From: Ashinkailepas kermadecensis
Taxonomy: Eukaryota > Arthropoda > Thecostraca > Neolepadidae
NCBI GenBank assembly: GCA_034440615.1
Contig: JAOTOM010004664.1
Location: 191,001 to 255,000 of the forward strand
Length of the DNA stretch: 64,000 bases
Reading direction: 5' to 3'
Part shown: one piece after another, positions 1 through 12,117 of the stretch
Layout of the letters: each line of letters starts with the position of its first letter
Position numbering within the stretch: position 1 is the stretch's first letter
Notes under the pieces: model-generated
Seen by the model: only the letters and a program-made list of their open reading frames with translations
The model's database searches: none
Told to the model about the DNA's origin: nothing
Position numbers and translations under genes: made by a program

Positions 1-29
1 GGTATTATGTGTTGTGCAATCGAAATGAA

Positions 30-136
30 ATGCAAATGAAATGCAAATGAAATGCAAATGAAATGCAAATGAAATGCAAATGAAATGCAAATGAAATGCA
101 AATGAAATGCAAATGAAATGCAAATGAAATGCAAAT
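30..136. repeat. 11-bp tandem array containing octamer motif
   Basis: Ten consecutive ATGCAAAT octamers start at 30, 41, 52, 63, 74, 85, 96, 107, 118 and 129, exactly 11 bp apart (unit AAATGCAAATG). The octamer is the classic POU-domain binding site. The regular spacing is about one helical turn, so all sites would face the same side of the DNA. Whether this is functional or only a short microsatellite cannot be told from sequence. Confidence 0.9.
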
Positions 137-715
137 TAAAAATAATGTTCCAAAAATCGGTGACCTCGGTTGACCTCGTTTGACCTTTCGACCCTTTTTT
201 AGCAGACCTACGGTAATTTTTCGTGCTGAATTCGTATTCAGCGTCCATTTTACCCTAGGGAACTTTAAACTTCGAAATTGGAACCACTTTCAAAAAGTTA
301 GATATTTGGGGTGACGGCTTTGACCTCATTTGGTGTATGACATGTTGGTTCGATCACATCGTGTGACATGTCGTTATGTTCGCAAGGTCCCAATAAACAT
401 ATTTCCGCCCATTTCATGCATATTTAGACAGTAGTTTCGATATAACTGACAATTTTCTTAGGAAAATACAACAAAAAATCAATTTTAAACTTTTGACCTG
501 ACCTGGAAGGTCAACCATTGACCATAGAAGGTCATACTGAATTCCAATCGCGAGATCACGGCCAGATATATAACTTTACTGTTCGGTTCGTTTTCGTAAC
601 ATGCACGGTTTCGAATCGCCAGGCGGGTCGTACCACCCCCCTCCTCCTATACGACCGAAGGTGGTAAAATGCCGAATACTGGCGAGGGTTAATAATGTTG
701 TTAGCATGATACTGA
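137..715. other. unassigned stretch rich in TGACCT half-sites
   Basis: No coding frame of interest. Between 150 and 190 and again between 485 and 535 there are several TGACCT/AGGTCA hexamers in both orientations. I see no terminal repeats and no match to the other repeats of the window. Confidence 0.5.
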
Positions 716-2793
716 TGTGGAGTTTGCCACACGACTCAATGTGGAAGTTCTAATCTTGGGTCATGCAACGCTATCTACCTAGCTAAGGTCAAAGAGGACC
801 ACCTAAAAATTGTTTCACGTTATATATCTGATCTAAACGAAGGTCTGATCGGATCATTTCATTTTGAAATGAAACTTGAAATGTCAGTATAATTAGTCAG
901 TACCTACAAAGCGAATCACTCGGATTGCTCTTCGAGTTCGAGTGAGTGACCTGAGGATGCGGCCGAATTTGAAACACATGTTGGATGTACGTCACTTGCA
1001 TATTCTACTAACCGGATTTTGTTTTACCTTGGTACTCATGGAGACATACGAGAAAAGCTCATTTTCAACTTGAGCGATATTCGTCCAGTCGCCTGAGACC
1101 AGACAACGGTAAAGCGCGCTACCTGGGCAAAATCTATTCAGATGCTCGTATTTTTGTGGCTTATTTCGAGTTTGCATGGCTTAGCACGCGCCCACTGGAC
1201 GAGCCTCTGAAAATTACGCGCACTGGAGGGGGGGGGGGGATTCCGCACACACAATCCCCCCGCTAAGATCTCGGATCCTATTGTAGCTAGAGTAACACAA
1301 TTTTATGATCGGATGGGTATGCTAGTGAATACTATTGTGTGTACATTTCATGACCTTAGGTCAATATCTTGAAGGTCAAATGACGTAACATATGTCATAT
1401 TTGGCTTGTTTTTGCGTGGCTTGGCTTGAAATGGTTGTGACTCGCTTCGATTGTGTTTCAATGCTCCAAAATGGGCATCAGTGATGTTTTGGACATAACT
1501 AATGATGCAATACAGATGATATGTCCGGCATTTGACCTCAATTCACCTGTATGTCAGAACTTTAGCGCGTCAGTTAACGGTTCCAGGAACCGGAAACGGG
1601 CCGCCCGCCGGACCGGCGGGCGGCCAACGCAATCGGCTTCACGAAGAAAGGGATGAAGTACATGAATGAAGTATGGAAACGTTTAGGTTCACAATGACAA
1701 AAACAAAAGTTTTCAGTAGGGAGTAACATGCAAAATGACATGTATCGCATGACTGTCATTTGCGTTTATGACAACCTTCCAGTTGAACAAGTTTGGTTCC
1801 ATTGACCTGTCATGAACTTGACCTGAGTTACCTCGATGACCCAGCATGATCTTGAAACAATATCGCATAATAATATACATCAAACAAGTCGCTAGTATTG
1901 TCATGAACACTTCCCCTTTGCCGCTATACGGGAGGCGCATCAGCGCCCATTGTTGTGGTCTGACGCTACGAAATGTTTTGACTTTGACGGCCTCTAACCC
2001 GAATATATTTTAGCCGATTTTGTTTTTCTTATGTTAAGCGACGCGCCGGACATTTCTAAGCACGCACACAAAACATGGCGTATATCGACCGGCAAAATCT
2101 GGAGTTATTTACCAAAATTTTATTGTTGGGCGGATTTCACCCCACCCGCCCCCTCCAGTGCTCGTGTTAAGCAGCATCAAAATTGCATTCATCGATACAA
2201 CTTCACATAAGTCGAACAGATAATCAACTTTAAAGGGTTTTGCCCGCAACGCACTGAATGTTTCTTCAGGTGGCCGGAAAGGCTTGCAGGGAGCCCGTGA
2301 TTTTCCGATCTGACGTCGCACCTACGGGGAGCTCGTGACATTCATAAGTCTTTCTTAATTGCATGTAACATGGTCCCTTACGGGACCTCAATAAATACGA
2401 AGAAACTCATTAGAATGTTCCCCTCCACGGAAATCTTTAGTAAAAGGCGAAAGATTTGTTCGTTATGAAGGGAAACCAGAGATACGTATTTTTTCGTAAT
2501 TTCTCTTTAGGACAAGCAGAAGGGAATAGTATGTCCTAGGCACGTAATCTTTTCATTTGGTTTGCTCGTAATCTGCAATATTTATGTTGTTGATGAGCGA
2601 GACTATACTGGTAATTATGCAATAAAATCCGTAATTATAACCATATGTCTACATAATTTAAGGTCTACTAATAATTGAGAGAGAGTGTCATTTCCGAAAT
2701 TATATCTTCCTTTCCACCCATCTGACGGCTAATATTACAACAATAGTCTCAATCATGTCCACCAGGGGCGCGCTGGGCCTGCGGACGGTGGGC
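716..2793. repeat. higher-order repeat, plain subunit 0 (split by TTAA element)
   Basis: The parts at 716-1180 and 2171-2793 align with 5485-5910 and 5915-6560, for example the shared phrases around cttgggtcatg, the gaagggaaaccagagata stretch and the region ending in a GC-rich gcgcgctg. The copy is interrupted at 1185-2166 by a TTAA-flanked element. Small open frames here are short and not conserved in frame between copies. Confidence 0.8.
1185..2166 (+). mobile_element. TTAA-flanked non-autonomous TIR element, copy 1
   Basis: The termini CACGCGC...GCGTG-like are shared with three other copies in the window (30790-31706, 38920-39844, 58985-59906). The left flank reads TTAG (1181-1184) and the right TTAA (2167-2170). 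Uninterrupted relatives of this locus, for example near 5910, show the flanking sequence joined. The internal sequence carries TGACCTTAGGTCA at 1351-1363 and a perfect 13-bp inverted repeat with a 1-nt spacer at 1599-1625. No transposase frame is present, so it would depend on another element. TTAA targeting suggests piggyBac- or Kolobok-type mobilisation, but the termini do not settle which. Confidence 0.8.
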
Positions 2794-5212
2794 AGACTTG
2801 TGCTCGACTCAAATTTTTTTAGTCGACTCACATTTGACTCATAGATCTTGTGATCCGATTCAACTCATGATTCAGAGCAGGTCGAAATTATTTGATTCGA
2901 CTCAATTCAGACTCAGAGCTCACAAAGCATGATTCAACTCACGACTCAAACATAAATTTGAATCGATTCAGATCCGACTCAATGTTATCACTAATAAGCC
3001 ATATGATTCAGTGTGCACTGCCCACACACTAATTATATATATATATATATATGTGAGTGAGGTGAAAACAAAGTGATAGCAAAAATAATTTATTCGACAG
3101 ACAATTTGATGTCAACGCATCTTCATCTGTCCAATTAAAGAAGGGAATTAGTATTTATTTAGACACCAACGAAGATGCTCTAACATCGAAACATCTGTTG
3201 AATATATTATGTTTGCTATAACCTTGTTTTCACCTCACATTATTTATCATTCGTCATGCACTGTAATGGTTGGTAGGTAGGTATATATGATATATACAGA
3301 GAAATGCATGTGCAGGTGCATAAAGTAATTGACACAAAAACATTAACGAGATGAATGGTCGTCAATACATATGCAAAGCTATGAGTGCATAATACTTCAA
3401 TCTACATCAGCATGATGCACAACCTGAATCATATATACCTGACACACATCACCACCTAACTTCGATATAGCACCCAGGTTCTGCACTGCAATAGGTATCT
3501 GCACAGAATGAAATTGCGTTGGTTTGTTGCCCCCACGAAGTTGGTTTGGTAGCGGGCTTGAAGGTTTCCCTTCACCATTGGTTTACACTCAATTTTACCG
3601 ACTTTCTCTACGATATCTTGCATATTTTATGGCAATATAGGGTACCTTGACGTATTCTAATTGAAATAACTATTCTTTAGCTTCAGAAAGGGTATCCTAA
3701 ATGACCCAGTAATAATCGTCCTGCCTAACAATGTGCCATTTCCGGCAGGCTCACCATCAAGCGCCTCCAAAATAAAGGGATTGTTCGTGATATTGGTAGG
3801 CTCCCTCTACCATCCATTTTACGTGTTCAAGTTGTCACCCTCGTTCAAGAGCGGAAGAAAGGACATTCAGGGGGGGGCTAAGTGCGCCATAGCTTCTTCT
3901 CCCAAGTAGCAGGAGAGTTTCAGTCGAATTGCAAGTTTCAGGAGGGCATTCCTAGATCACAATGGTGTTGTAAATAAATGTTCAATTATGCACGTATCAT
4001 CAATAATGCATGCAAGATTCATCAAGGAAGAATGCATCATGCCCTGGGTCTAGCTGGCCTAGAAAAAAAATGTTTTCAACAACTGCTGTATGTCAATGTA
4101 GGTAGGTAGGTACATGTTTGGAAAAATAGGCTGATCCTAGATTTTTGGGATCCCGAACATTATCCTCTCCAGAAAATGATTTCTTGTTTTCTCATCTTGA
4201 GGTTGAATTTCCCAAGTTATTAACGTTTGACAACGAACTGCTGTGATCAAGTAAAAGTGCTCAAAATTCACTGAAATGGGTGCATATTAAGTTACGATAC
4301 ATAAGGTTTGAAGAAAAGTATCCTCCATACTGGATGACTACAAAATATTCCTCTCCACAAGCTGGATGACAATGCACAAATCCAACCTTGTCTATGCATG
4401 AGAATAAAATGTGTCGGAACAAATGCTCACTGGAAAGAATGGGACAAGATTACAACTCACCTGGTGAGCGGAAGACATATATTTGCTAGGAAGCAAATTA
4501 AAGTGATCATTGCGTATGATATGAGAAAAGTTCTGCAACCAAATTGATACCATTTTTTTTAAAACTTCGAATGACGTCATGCGGGCTTGAAGGAAAACTT
4601 TTATCTACCTTCTAGTAAAGGTACCTTTTTTGGGTTTGTTATTTGTGACACAAACCAACATAATTTTAGTTAGTGCAGATGCCTGTTGCAGTGCAGGGCC
4701 GTTTCGGTTCCATATTCTTTTTCACAATCACATCCCATTTCTGTGTTGTGTTCCTGGCGCTAGGATTGACTCATACATGATACTGATTGTGAATACCAAG
4801 CTTAACATTAATACTTATTTGTAGGTATTGTTATCCGTTTTTGGCAAATAACCTAAGTACCTACCCCTAATTCTTTACTCACTGGCAGCTGATAAGTTGA
4901 CAATTGTAATGCTAAGCATGAATAATTATACTGTGGTTTTACTCCCTACTTAGTGTCATGGCATACTATTTACAAAGATACATGCTTTATATCATTTGTT
5001 CATAACTTGCATTTGAGTCACAAGTTTCAAATGACTCATTGTGATTCAAATGATTGACTCGTGATTCCACTCATTTTTTAAAAAGAAAGATGTGATTCAA
5101 CTCGCGACTCAAGATATGTTTTCAGGAACAGAATCGATTCATCTTGTGACTCATCCCAAAACGATTGATTCATGAGTCGATTCTCGATTCAACTCGAGTC
5201 GAGCACAAGTCT
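2794..5212. mobile_element. 2.4-kb TIR element with GACTC-rich ends
   Basis: The left end AGACTTGTGCTCGACTC (2794-2810) is repeated in inverted orientation at 5196-5212. About 170-220 bp inside each end are packed with degenerate GATTCAACTC / TGACTCA-like repeats in opposite senses. The sequence GGC flanks both ends (2791-2793, 5213-5215) and may be a 3-bp target duplication. The interior (about 3000-4980) is AT-rich and has no frame over about 65 codons that I can assign, so it is non-autonomous or decayed. Confidence 0.75.
3057..3238. mobile_element. 182-bp foldback MITE nested in the 2.4-kb element
   Basis: The sequence GTGAGGTGAAAACAA at the left end is matched in inverted orientation by the right end, and the match continues, imperfectly, for about 75 bp through the region containing gcatcttc. 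It lies beside an (AT)n run at 3033-3052, a typical AT-rich target. No coding capacity. Confidence 0.7.
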
Positions 5213-5215
5213 GGC

Positions 5216-6560
5216 TGTGGGTACCTGATAGTGTCAAAACTAGTGATACCAATCTAGCGGTCGGGATACTGGTTTCCAGTTAGCCAAGAAAACCTGAATC
5301 CTGGAATTGTCATTTCCTAATCACGGGATCCCGTTAACTGTAGTATATACTAACCCGTCACGAGGCCAGGGATCTTGTTATGCCCCACCTCAGGTTATTC
5401 CGCGATAGAGAATAAGAGGGACGCGCACCGCCGCAAAATCTCTAATACCTTTCCCTAAATCTTGTCTTGCGTCGGATGCGCAAGTTTCAATCTTGGGTCA
5501 TGTAAGGTCTTATACTTAGCTCAGTTCAAATAGGACCACCTACACAAATGTTTCAGGATATGAATGTTTTAGGATATATGATCTAAATGAAAAGAGGTTG
5601 AAATGAACTTTGGAATATGAGTGTAATTAGGTCGTGCCTACTTAGCGAATCACTCGGATTTATGTTAGCGATCAAGTGGGTGACATTAGGATGCGACCAA
5701 ATTTTGACCAACTTTAGGTTTTTATCACTTGCATGTTCTTCTAACCGCACTTCTGTTTATCTTGGTATGCATGCAGACATCTGATAAATGTTCCAATCTT
5801 AAGCGATATCCGTGGAGTGACCTAGGCCAGGCGAAGATAGAGTGCGCTAAACGGGCAAAATCAATTCAGACATGGTCGTATTTGTGTGGCATATTTCAAG
5901 TTTGCACGTCCTAAGCAGTATCAAACTTGCATTCCTCGACATAATTTCAGACAAATCTAATAGAGAACTTAACTCAACGGTTCTTAATAGCTGCGACTTT
6001 CCAGAAGCGAACAGGGCCAGATGTCTGCAACGCAGTGAATGTTACTTCAGGGAGCCGGCGAAGCTTGCATGGAGCCCGTGATTTCCTGATCTGACGCCGT
6101 ACCCACGGTGAACTCGCGCCATCCACAAGTATTTCTTAATTGCTCGTAGCATGGTCTCTTACGGGACCTCAATAAATACGAAGACACTCATTAGAGTGTT
6201 CCCCTCCACGGAAATGTTTAGTAAAAGACGAAAGATTTGTTCGTTATGAAGGGAAACCAGAGATATCATTTTTTTCGAAATTTATTTTTAGACCAAGTAA
6301 GAGGGCATAGTATATCCTAGGTACGTAGTCTTTCCAATTCGTGTGCTCGTAATCAGCAATATTCATGTTGTTGATTCGAGAGATTATACGGGTAATTATT
6401 CATTATAATACATAATTCTAACCATATGTCCATACCATTTAAGGTCTACTAATAACTGAGAGAGAGTCTCGTTATAAATTCGTTCTTCCTTCCCTCCCAT
6501 CTGACGGGTAGTAATACAACAATAGTCTCAATCATGTCCACCACGGGCGCGCTGCGCCTG
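5216..6560. repeat. higher-order repeat, plain subunit 1
   Basis: Starts at ctgtgggtacctgatag and is repeated at 8509 and 12118. This copy retains about 250 bp (5512-5765) that in subunits 2 and 3 is replaced by a LINE fragment. No coding frame is conserved across copies. Confidence 0.8.
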
Positions 6561-8508
6561 CGTGCTGTGGATAACTGACTGCCAAAACCAGTGATTCCAA
6601 TCTAGAGATCGGGATACTGGTATCCCGTTATCAAAGAAGACCGGAATCCAGGAATTTCCATTTCTTAATCCCGGGATTCGGTCAACACTCATGCATGCTA
6701 ACCATGCAGCGGCCGGGGGCGTTTTTACGCCCCATCACATGTTATTCCGCGACAGAGAAGAAGAGTGTCGTACAGAGGCGGGAAATTTCCATTGCCTTTC
6801 CCTTAGTCTTGTTTTGCGTCTGACGTGGAAGTTCCAATCTTGGGTCATGTAGCGTCATTTACCTTGCTCAGGGAAAAGAGGTCCACCTTAAAAAAAAATC
6901 AGTATAGATGACTCATCTAAATGAAAAGATGTTGACAAGAAAATTGGCATGTGTGTACAAATAGGCAGTGCCTACGAAGCGAATCATTTCGATTGCTGTT
7001 CGAGGTTAGGTGAGTGACTTGAGGACACGGCTAACTGAACTAAATCTCCGATTTTTGTCACTTGCATGTGACGGCCAGTGACTGTGTGACGGGACAGGAG
7101 GTGACGGCCAGTGACTGTGAGACCGGACAGGAGGTGACGGCCAGTGACTGTGAGACAGGACAGGAGGTGACGGCCGGTGCATGTGAGACGGGGACAGGAG
7201 GTCCCGGCCGGTGCATGTGAGACGGGACAGGAGGTGACGGCCAGTGACTGTGAGACGGGACAGGAGGTGATGGCCAGTGATTGTCAGACGGGACAGGAGG
7301 TGACGGCCGGTGAATGTGAGACGGGACAGGAGGTGACGGCCAGTGACTGTGAGACCGGACAGGAGGTGGCGGCCAGTGACTGTGAGACAGGACAGGAGGT
7401 GACGGCCGGTGCAGTGAGACGGGACAGGAGGTCCCGGCCGGTGCATGTGAGACGGGACAGGAGGTGACGGCCAGTGACTGTGAGACGGGACAGGAGGTGA
7501 TGGCCAGTGATTGTCAGACGGGACAGGAGGTGACGGCCGGTGAATGTGAGACGGGACAGGTGGTGACGGCCGGTGAATGTGAGACGGGAAAGGAGGTGAC
7601 GGCCAGTGACTGTGAGACGGGACAGGAGGTGACGGCCAGTGATTGTCAGACTGGTCAGGAGGTGACGGCCGGTGAATGTGAGACGGGACAGGTGGTGATG
7701 GCCAGTGAATGTCAGACGGGACAAGAGGTGACGGCCGGTGAATGTGAGACGGGACAGGAGGTGACGGCCGGTGAATGTGAAACGAGACAGGAGGTGACGG
7801 CCAGTGAATGTGAGACGGGAAAGGAGGAGACGACCAGTGACTGTGAGACGGGACAGGAGGTGACGGCCGGTGACTGTGAGACGGGACAGGAGGTGACGGC
7901 CGGTGACTGTGAGACGGGACAGGAGGTGACGGCCAGTGACTGTGAGACGGGACAGGAGGTGACGGCCGGTGACTGTGAGACGGGACAGGAGGTGACGGCC
8001 AGTGACTGTGAGACGGGACAGGAGGTGACGGCCGGTGACTGTGAGACGGGACAGGAGGTGACGGCCGGTGACTGTGAGACGGGACAGGAGGTGACGGCCG
8101 GTGAAGGTGAGATGGGACAGGAGACATTCGGTACCCCGTAAATAGATATAGTGTATGAGTAAAACCAACTTCGGTGACCTGAGGTCAAACTGTGACATTG
8201 AAGTTCACGTTATTCGATGTGCTGCATCTTTGATGGACAGCGGACATCTAGGCGTTGGAATCATTCGGCTACGTGAAATACTTCGAATTTTATGCGGTAC
8301 ATCGTTTTTGACCCGAGTGACCTCTCTGGACCTCTGGAGATCGAACCGCTCGTCCTACCGAAAAATCGTTTTTTGCTTTACTTTTGCAAACGACAAAGAT
8401 CATATCCTGAAAAAAATGAACGAATTCGGAAAGTATGCGAATATGATGCTGAATGCGAATGCGAATGCGTTGCTAATGTCATGGACATGCGTGCTAGGAC
8501 TGCGTTCT
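6561..8508. repeat. higher-order repeat, minisatellite subunit 1
   Basis: Begins with the gtggataactgac phrase that also opens the subunits at 10271 and 13871. It has a lead-in related to the plain subunit, then the 33-bp array, then a tail (8124-8508) shared with 11731-12117. The tail contains the perfect 13-bp palindrome TGACCTGAGGTCA at 8175-8187. Confidence 0.8.
7069..8123. repeat. 33-bp minisatellite array 1 (~32 copies)
   Basis: Tandem units of 33 bp built on gtgacggccggtgactgtg followed by agacgggacaggag. Variation is concentrated at a few positions (cagtga/cggtga, gactgt/gaatgt/gattgt). Because 33 is divisible by three and the unit has few stop codons, frames stay open on both strands and spell 11-residue repeats. 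I treat these as consequences of the repeat, not genes. Confidence 0.95.
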
Positions 8509-10270
8509 GTGGGTACCTGATAGTGCCAAAACCAGTGATGCCAATCTAGGGATCGGGATACTGGTATCCTGTTATCGAAGAAGACCTGAATCCTGGAATT
8601 GTCCTTTCCTAATCACGGGATCCAGTTAACTGTCGTATATACTAACCCATCACGAGGCCGGTGATATTTTTATGCCCCACCTCAGGTTATTCCGCGATAG
8701 AGAACAAGAGGGTCGCCCACCGGCGCAAAATCTCCAATACCTTTCCCTTAATCTTGGCTTACGTCGGATGTACAAGTTTCAGTCTTGGGTCATGTAAGGT
8801 CTTCCTGTTCCTTTATCATTAGTACAGTACAGTTCCTGTTCCTGTTCCTTTATCTGTTTTCTTCCAGAAAACTAACTATTCCATCCTTGATAATTGATTC
8901 GAGTACCTTGCAGACTAGGGATGTGAGGCTTACTGGCCTATAGTTTTCAACTTTTTATCTTTCTCCTTTCTTGAAAATAGGAACTACATTTGCCCTGTTC
9001 CAATTTGTTGGAATTTCATTTTGTGAAACTGATCTAAAAAATATTATACTAAGTAGACTTGCCAGTTACTTTTCACCTTCCCTCAAAACCCTAGCATAAA
9101 TTCCATCAGGTCCTGCTGCCATGTTTGGCTTTATTTTCTTGATATAATTGAAAACAACATCACTTTGAATGAAATCAACATCGTTTATCTGATCACCTGT
9201 CACTTAACTGTAGTGCACGGTTCGCACTCGCAGATTAGTCACATCTTCCATTGTAAACACTAATTTAAACTGCTTGCTCAGCTCCTCAACCATCTCACCA
9301 TCCTCACTCGATATAGTCCAATTTACTTCCAGTGGAACAATTGTGCTTGAAACTTTACTTAAGTTGTACAAACGTTTTGTTTCTACTGTCCCCATTACAG
9401 TTCCGAGCCAAATCCAATTATTTTGCTCGCTTATGCATGCAGACATATAATAAATTTTCCCAAGTTTAGCGATATCCGTGCAGTGACCTAGGGCCAGGCG
9501 AAGATAGAATGCGCTAAACGGGCAAAATCAATTCAGACATGGTCGTATTTGTGTGGCATATTTCAAGTTTGCACGTCCTAAGCAGTATCAAACTTGCATT
9601 CCTGGACTTATGTCCAGGAATGCAAGTTCGATACTGCTTTGTTCGATTTGTCTTCAGACAAATCTAATAGAGAATTTAACTCAACGGTTCTTAATAGCTG
9701 CGACTTTCCAGAAGCGAACAGGGCCGGATGTCTGCAACGCAGTGAATGTTACTTCAGGGAGCCGGCGAAGTTTGCATGGAGCCCGTGATTTCCTGATCTG
9801 ACGCCGTACCCACGGTGAACTCGCGCCATCCACAAGTATTTCTTAATTGCACGTAGCATGGTCTCTTACGGGACCTCAATAAATACGAAGACACTCATTA
9901 TAGTGTTCCCTCCACGGAAATCTTTAGTAAAAGGCGAAAGATTTGTTCGTTATGAAGGGAAACCAGAGATATCAATTTATTTCGAAATTTCTTTTTAGAC
10001 CAAGCAAAAGGGCATAGTATATCCTCGGTACGTAGTCTTTCCAATTCGTTTGCTCGTAATCAGCAATATTCATGTTGTTGATTCGAGAGATTATACGGGT
10101 AATTATTCATTGTAATACGTAATTCTAACCATATGTCCATATCATTTAAGGTCTACTAATAACTGAGAGAGAGTATGGTTATTACATCGTTCTTCCTTCC
10201 CTCCCATCTGACGGGTAGTAATACAACAGTAGTCTCAATCATGTCCAGCAGGGGCGCGATGGGCCTGCGT
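8509..10270. repeat. higher-order repeat, plain subunit 2
   Basis: Aligns with 5216-6560 and more closely with 12118-13870. It differs from subunit 1 by a LINE fragment at about 8810-9440 replacing about 250 bp. It also contains a local inverted repeat at 9592-9645, where a short sequence around the phrase gcattcctgga is repeated head to head. Confidence 0.8.
8810..9440 (-). pseudogene. CR1-like LINE reverse transcriptase fragment
   Basis: On the minus strand, conceptual translation across frames gives the stretch IKPNMAAGPDG followed by a region resembling the RT N-terminal part (ANVVPIFKKG-like, near 8980). The upstream part (9204-9446) resembles the QFSSVFT region that precedes RT in the intact CR1-like element at 44-46 kb. 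The fragment has several frame breaks and no catalytic motif, so it is dead. The same fragment sits at the same junction in the next unit (12415-13045). Confidence 0.75.
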
Positions 10271-12117
10271 GCTGTGGATAACTGACTTTGCCAAAACCAG
10301 TGATTCCAATCTAGAGATCGGGATACTGGTATCCCGTTATCAAAGAAGACCGGAATCCAGGAATTTCCATTTCCTAATCCCGGGATTCGGTCAACACTCA
10401 TGCATGCTAACCAGGCAGCGGCCGGGGGCGTTTTTACGCCCCATCACATGTTATTCCGCGACAGAGAAGAAGAGTGTCGTACAGAGGCGGGAAATTTCCA
10501 TTACCTTTCCCTTAGTCTTGTTTTGCGTCTGACGTGGAAGTTCCAATCTTGGGTCATGTAGCGTCATTTACCTTGCTCAGGGAAAAGAGGTCCAGCTAAA
10601 AAAATCAGGATAGATGACTCATCTAAATGAAAAGATGTTGACAAGAAAATTGGCATGTGTGTACAATTAGGCAGTGCCTACGAAGCGTATCATTTCGATT
10701 GCTGTTCGAGGTTAGGCGAGTGACTTGAGGACACGGCTCACTGAACTAAATCTCCGATTTTTGTCACTTGCATGTGACGGCCAGTGACTGTGTGACGGGA
10801 CAGGAGGTGACGGCCAGTGACTGTGAGACGGGACAGGAGGTGATGGCCAGTGATTGTCAGACGGGACAGGAGGTGATGGCCGGTGACTGTGAGACGGGAC
10901 AAGAGGTGACGGCCAGTGACTGTGAGACGGGACAGGAGGTGACGGCCAGTGACTGTGAGACGGGACAGGAGGTGATGGCCAGTGATTGTCAGACGGGACA
11001 GGAGGTGACGGCCGGTGAATGTGAGACGGGACAGGTGGTGACGGCCGGTGAATGTGAGACGGGACAGGTGGTGACGGCCGGTGAATGTGAGACGGGACAG
11101 GAGGTGATGGCCAGTGATTGTCAGACTGGTCGGGAGGTGACGGCCCGTGCATGTGAGATGGGACAGGTGGTGATGGCCAGTGAATGTCAGACGGGACAAG
11201 AGGTGACGGCCGGTGACTGTGAGACGGGACAGGAGGTGACGGCCGGTGACTGTGAGACGGGACAGGAGGTGACGGCCGGTGAATGTGAGACGGGACAGGT
11301 GGTGACGGCCAGTGATTGTCAGACGGGACAGGAGGTGATGGCCAGTGATTGTCAGACGGGACAGGAGGTGACGGCCGGTGAATGTGAGACGGGACAGGTG
11401 GTGACGGCCAGTGATTGTCAGACGGGACAGGAGGTGATGGGCAGTGATTGTCAGACAGGACAGGAGGTGACGGCCGGTGAATGTGAGACGGGACAGGAGG
11501 TGATGGCCAGTGATTGTCAGACGGGACAGGAGGTGACGGCCAGTGAATGTGAGACGGGACAGGAGGTGACGGCCGGTGACTGTGAGACGGGATAGGAGGT
11601 GACGGCCCGTGCATGTGAGATGGGACAGGTGGTGATGGCCAGTGAATGTCAGACGGGACAAGAGGTGACGGCCGGTGAATGTGAGACGGGACAGGAGGTG
11701 ACGGCCGGTGAAGGTGAGATGGGACAGGAGACATTCGGTACCCCGTAAATAGATATAGTGTATGAGTAAAACCAACTTCGGTGACCTGAGGTCAAACTGT
11801 GACATTGAAGTTCACGTTATTCGATGTGCTGCATCTTTGATGGGCAGCGGACATCTAGGCGTTGGGATCATTCGGCTACGTGAAATACTTCGAATTTTAT
11901 GCGGTACATCGTTTTTGACCCGAGTGACCTCTCTGGACCTCTGGAGATCGAACCGCTCGTCCTACCGAAAAATCGTATTTTGCTTTACTTTTGCAAACGA
12001 CAAAGATCATATCCTAACAAAAAATGAACGAATTCGGAGAGTATGCGAATATGATGCTGAATGCGAATGCGAATGCGTTGCTAATGTCATGGACATGCGT
12101 GCTAGGACTGCGTTCTG
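10271..12117. repeat. higher-order repeat, minisatellite subunit 2
   Basis: Near-copy of 6561-8508 with its own 33-bp array. Its tail at 11731-12117 is almost identical to 8124-8508, including TGACCTGAGGTCA at 11782-11794. Confidence 0.8.
10775..11730. repeat. 33-bp minisatellite array 2 (~29 copies)
   Basis: Same 33-bp unit as at 7069, with a different order of variants and many gattgtcagac units. Open frames on both strands spell 11-residue repeats; a stop codon at 11592-11594 interrupts one forward frame. Confidence 0.95.

Noticed and set aside
7006..8198. Proline/serine/histidine-rich proteins on the minus strand and DCETGQEV repeats on the plus strand over the 33-bp arrays
   Set aside because: Several overlapping frames on both strands are open at once because the unit is 33 bp with few stops; no start context, domain or conserved unique sequence.
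8155..8520. 121-codon frame shared by the minisatellite tails (also 11762-12157)
   Set aside because: The frame is not conserved between the copies (they end in different frames), contains gaatgc repeats and no domain.
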